In this document: positions 63,176-64,000 of the stretch, one piece after another
How the letters are laid out: each line of letters opens with the position of its first letter
How positions within the stretch are numbered: the first letter of the stretch is position 1
Notes under the pieces: model-generated
Databases searched by the model: none
Seen by the model: only the letters and a program-made list of their open reading frames with translations
What the model was told of the DNA's origin: nothing
Made by a program: the position numbers and the translations under genes
From: Phlyctochytrium arcticum
Lineage: Eukaryota; Chytridiomycota; Chytridiomycetes; Chytridiales; Chytridiaceae
Assembly (NCBI GenBank): GCA_025602905.1
Contig: JAHLKI010000012.1
Location: 310,001-374,000 of the forward strand
DNA: 64,000 bases
Direction: 5' to 3'

Positions 63176-64000
63176 ATGCCTAACCAATACACGAGTAAAG
63201 GATTCCCAGTCGACCCACCGGCTACCTTTGCTCCGACGCTTCGACAGCTCATCCTCGAAGACTGGTCGACATTTCAAGTGTGCATCAACACCTATCTGAT
63301 CTTGAACCGGTTCCTATCAAACAAAAATGTCTACTTTAGTCCCGAACGACGATGGGGAACATGACTGCAGATATTCTGGCTAGTTCTGTACTTTTCGGAC
63401 AACTTGAATACGATCTTGCGACTGATCCTGGACGATAATCCTCTGGACCGGAACTTGAAGATACAAAACATCTTCATGATGCACTCGGGATATGTTCAGT
63501 TGCTGATGTTGATCTACAAAACTCAAGTTATCATCATGACCTACTTCCGAAACAAGCGCAGCGCAACATTCAACGAAAATATCCCTGATGCCATCTTCAC
63601 TGCCGTTACATTCATCTTGATCATGTCATATATCCGAATGGGACGCTTGTTTGCAACGAACGACTATTTCGACATGCTAGAGGCATATTTTCAGTATAAT
63701 GTCGTGAATGGCGTCTTGGCTGTCATCGCCCTACTCATCTCACTTGTGCTGGTCTGGATGATCGTACGTGCGGAAGGCAACAGTCCCTTCAAAAACATCA
63801 TTCTCAACCGCAACATGTTTTGGCAATTCATTGCCCTTCAGATTGTGGCATCTGGCTTTTACGATGTATTGACTTTCTATCAGTTCGGACGGGACATATT
63901 AAATCCGTTGTGGTTATGGTTCCTGGCAACCATCGTAGTTGACTGGCCTGTTACGTTTTTCGAGTGGCATCATCACAAGATTTTCCTTGCTGCCGGGAGT
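63176..64000 (+). pseudogene. Seven-pass membrane protein, tandem family copy 3, with one nonsense codon, cut by window end
   Basis: The first 62 codons are nearly identical to copy 2. At 63362-63364 the Trp codon of copy 2 (TGG, 61158-61160) is TGA, in the context ACA-TGA-CTG. The frame then stays open with no other defect for 212 codons to the window end and keeps the family text (FMMHSGYVQLLMLIYKTQV, FLATIVVDWPVTFFEWHHH). So a single base change separates it from an intact gene. It may be a very young pseudogene, a sequencing or polymorphic variant, or a readthrough case. The 3' end is outside the window. Confidence 0.8.

Overview
The window is nuclear DNA of an early-diverging fungus, most likely a zoosporic (chytrid-like) lineage. 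The evidence is short introns (mostly 45-100 nt, GT...AG) in almost every gene, fungal-type Rrn7, Sgd1 and Hom2, a Fused/STK36-type kinase (in most eukaryotes tied to motile cilia), and a homologue of the U11/U12 minor-spliceosome protein SNRNP25, which most Dikarya have lost. The assignment to a phylum is an inference. I found no tRNA, rRNA, CRISPR, or recognisable transposase or reverse transcriptase.

Region 1 (0.4-32.2 kb) is ordinary, gene-dense chromosome: proteasome alpha-3, Fused kinase, nucleoporin Seh1, ribosomal protein uL24 (RPL26), an unrecognised protein with a hydrophobic N-terminus, aspartate-semialdehyde dehydrogenase, a non-canonical acyl-carrier-like protein, a SANT/Myb protein, Sgd1/NOM1, the mitochondrial S-adenosylmethionine carrier, a secreted tyrosinase, a small unknown protein, mitochondrial bL35, the G-patch splicing factor GPATCH1, SNRNP25, the Pol I factor Rrn7 and a thiol dioxygenase of the ADO/PCO family. 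For most of these I traced exon boundaries whose phases add up to a full reading frame.

Region 2 (32.8-55.1 kb) is a decayed segmental-duplication field. A set of pieces (arrays of a ~150-bp repeat, two other repeat units, a BTB/POZ gene, an EF-Ts gene, and a piece of a TMEM135-like gene) occurs three times. Module A (34.1-41.4 kb) and module B (41.4-46.2 kb) hold broken or altered copies. Module C (48.2-55.1 kb) holds the only fully intact EF-Ts, TMEM135-like and BTB genes, with its repeats inverted. The tRNA 2-thiouridylase gene TRMU lies between B and C, back to back with the intact EF-Ts gene.

Region 3 (55.1-64 kb) has a TATA-driven anoctamin (TMEM16) gene, then a tandem array of three paralogous, roughly seven-pass membrane proteins that I do not recognise. 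The third copy, cut by the window end, carries a single nonsense codon in an otherwise open frame.

Mitochondrial functions recur: bL35m, EF-Ts, TRMU, the SAM carrier, the ACP-like protein and TMEM135. RNA biology is also well represented: GPATCH1, SNRNP25, Sgd1 and Rrn7. Exon joins are my manual inference from GT/AG sites and reading-frame phase, without transcript data.
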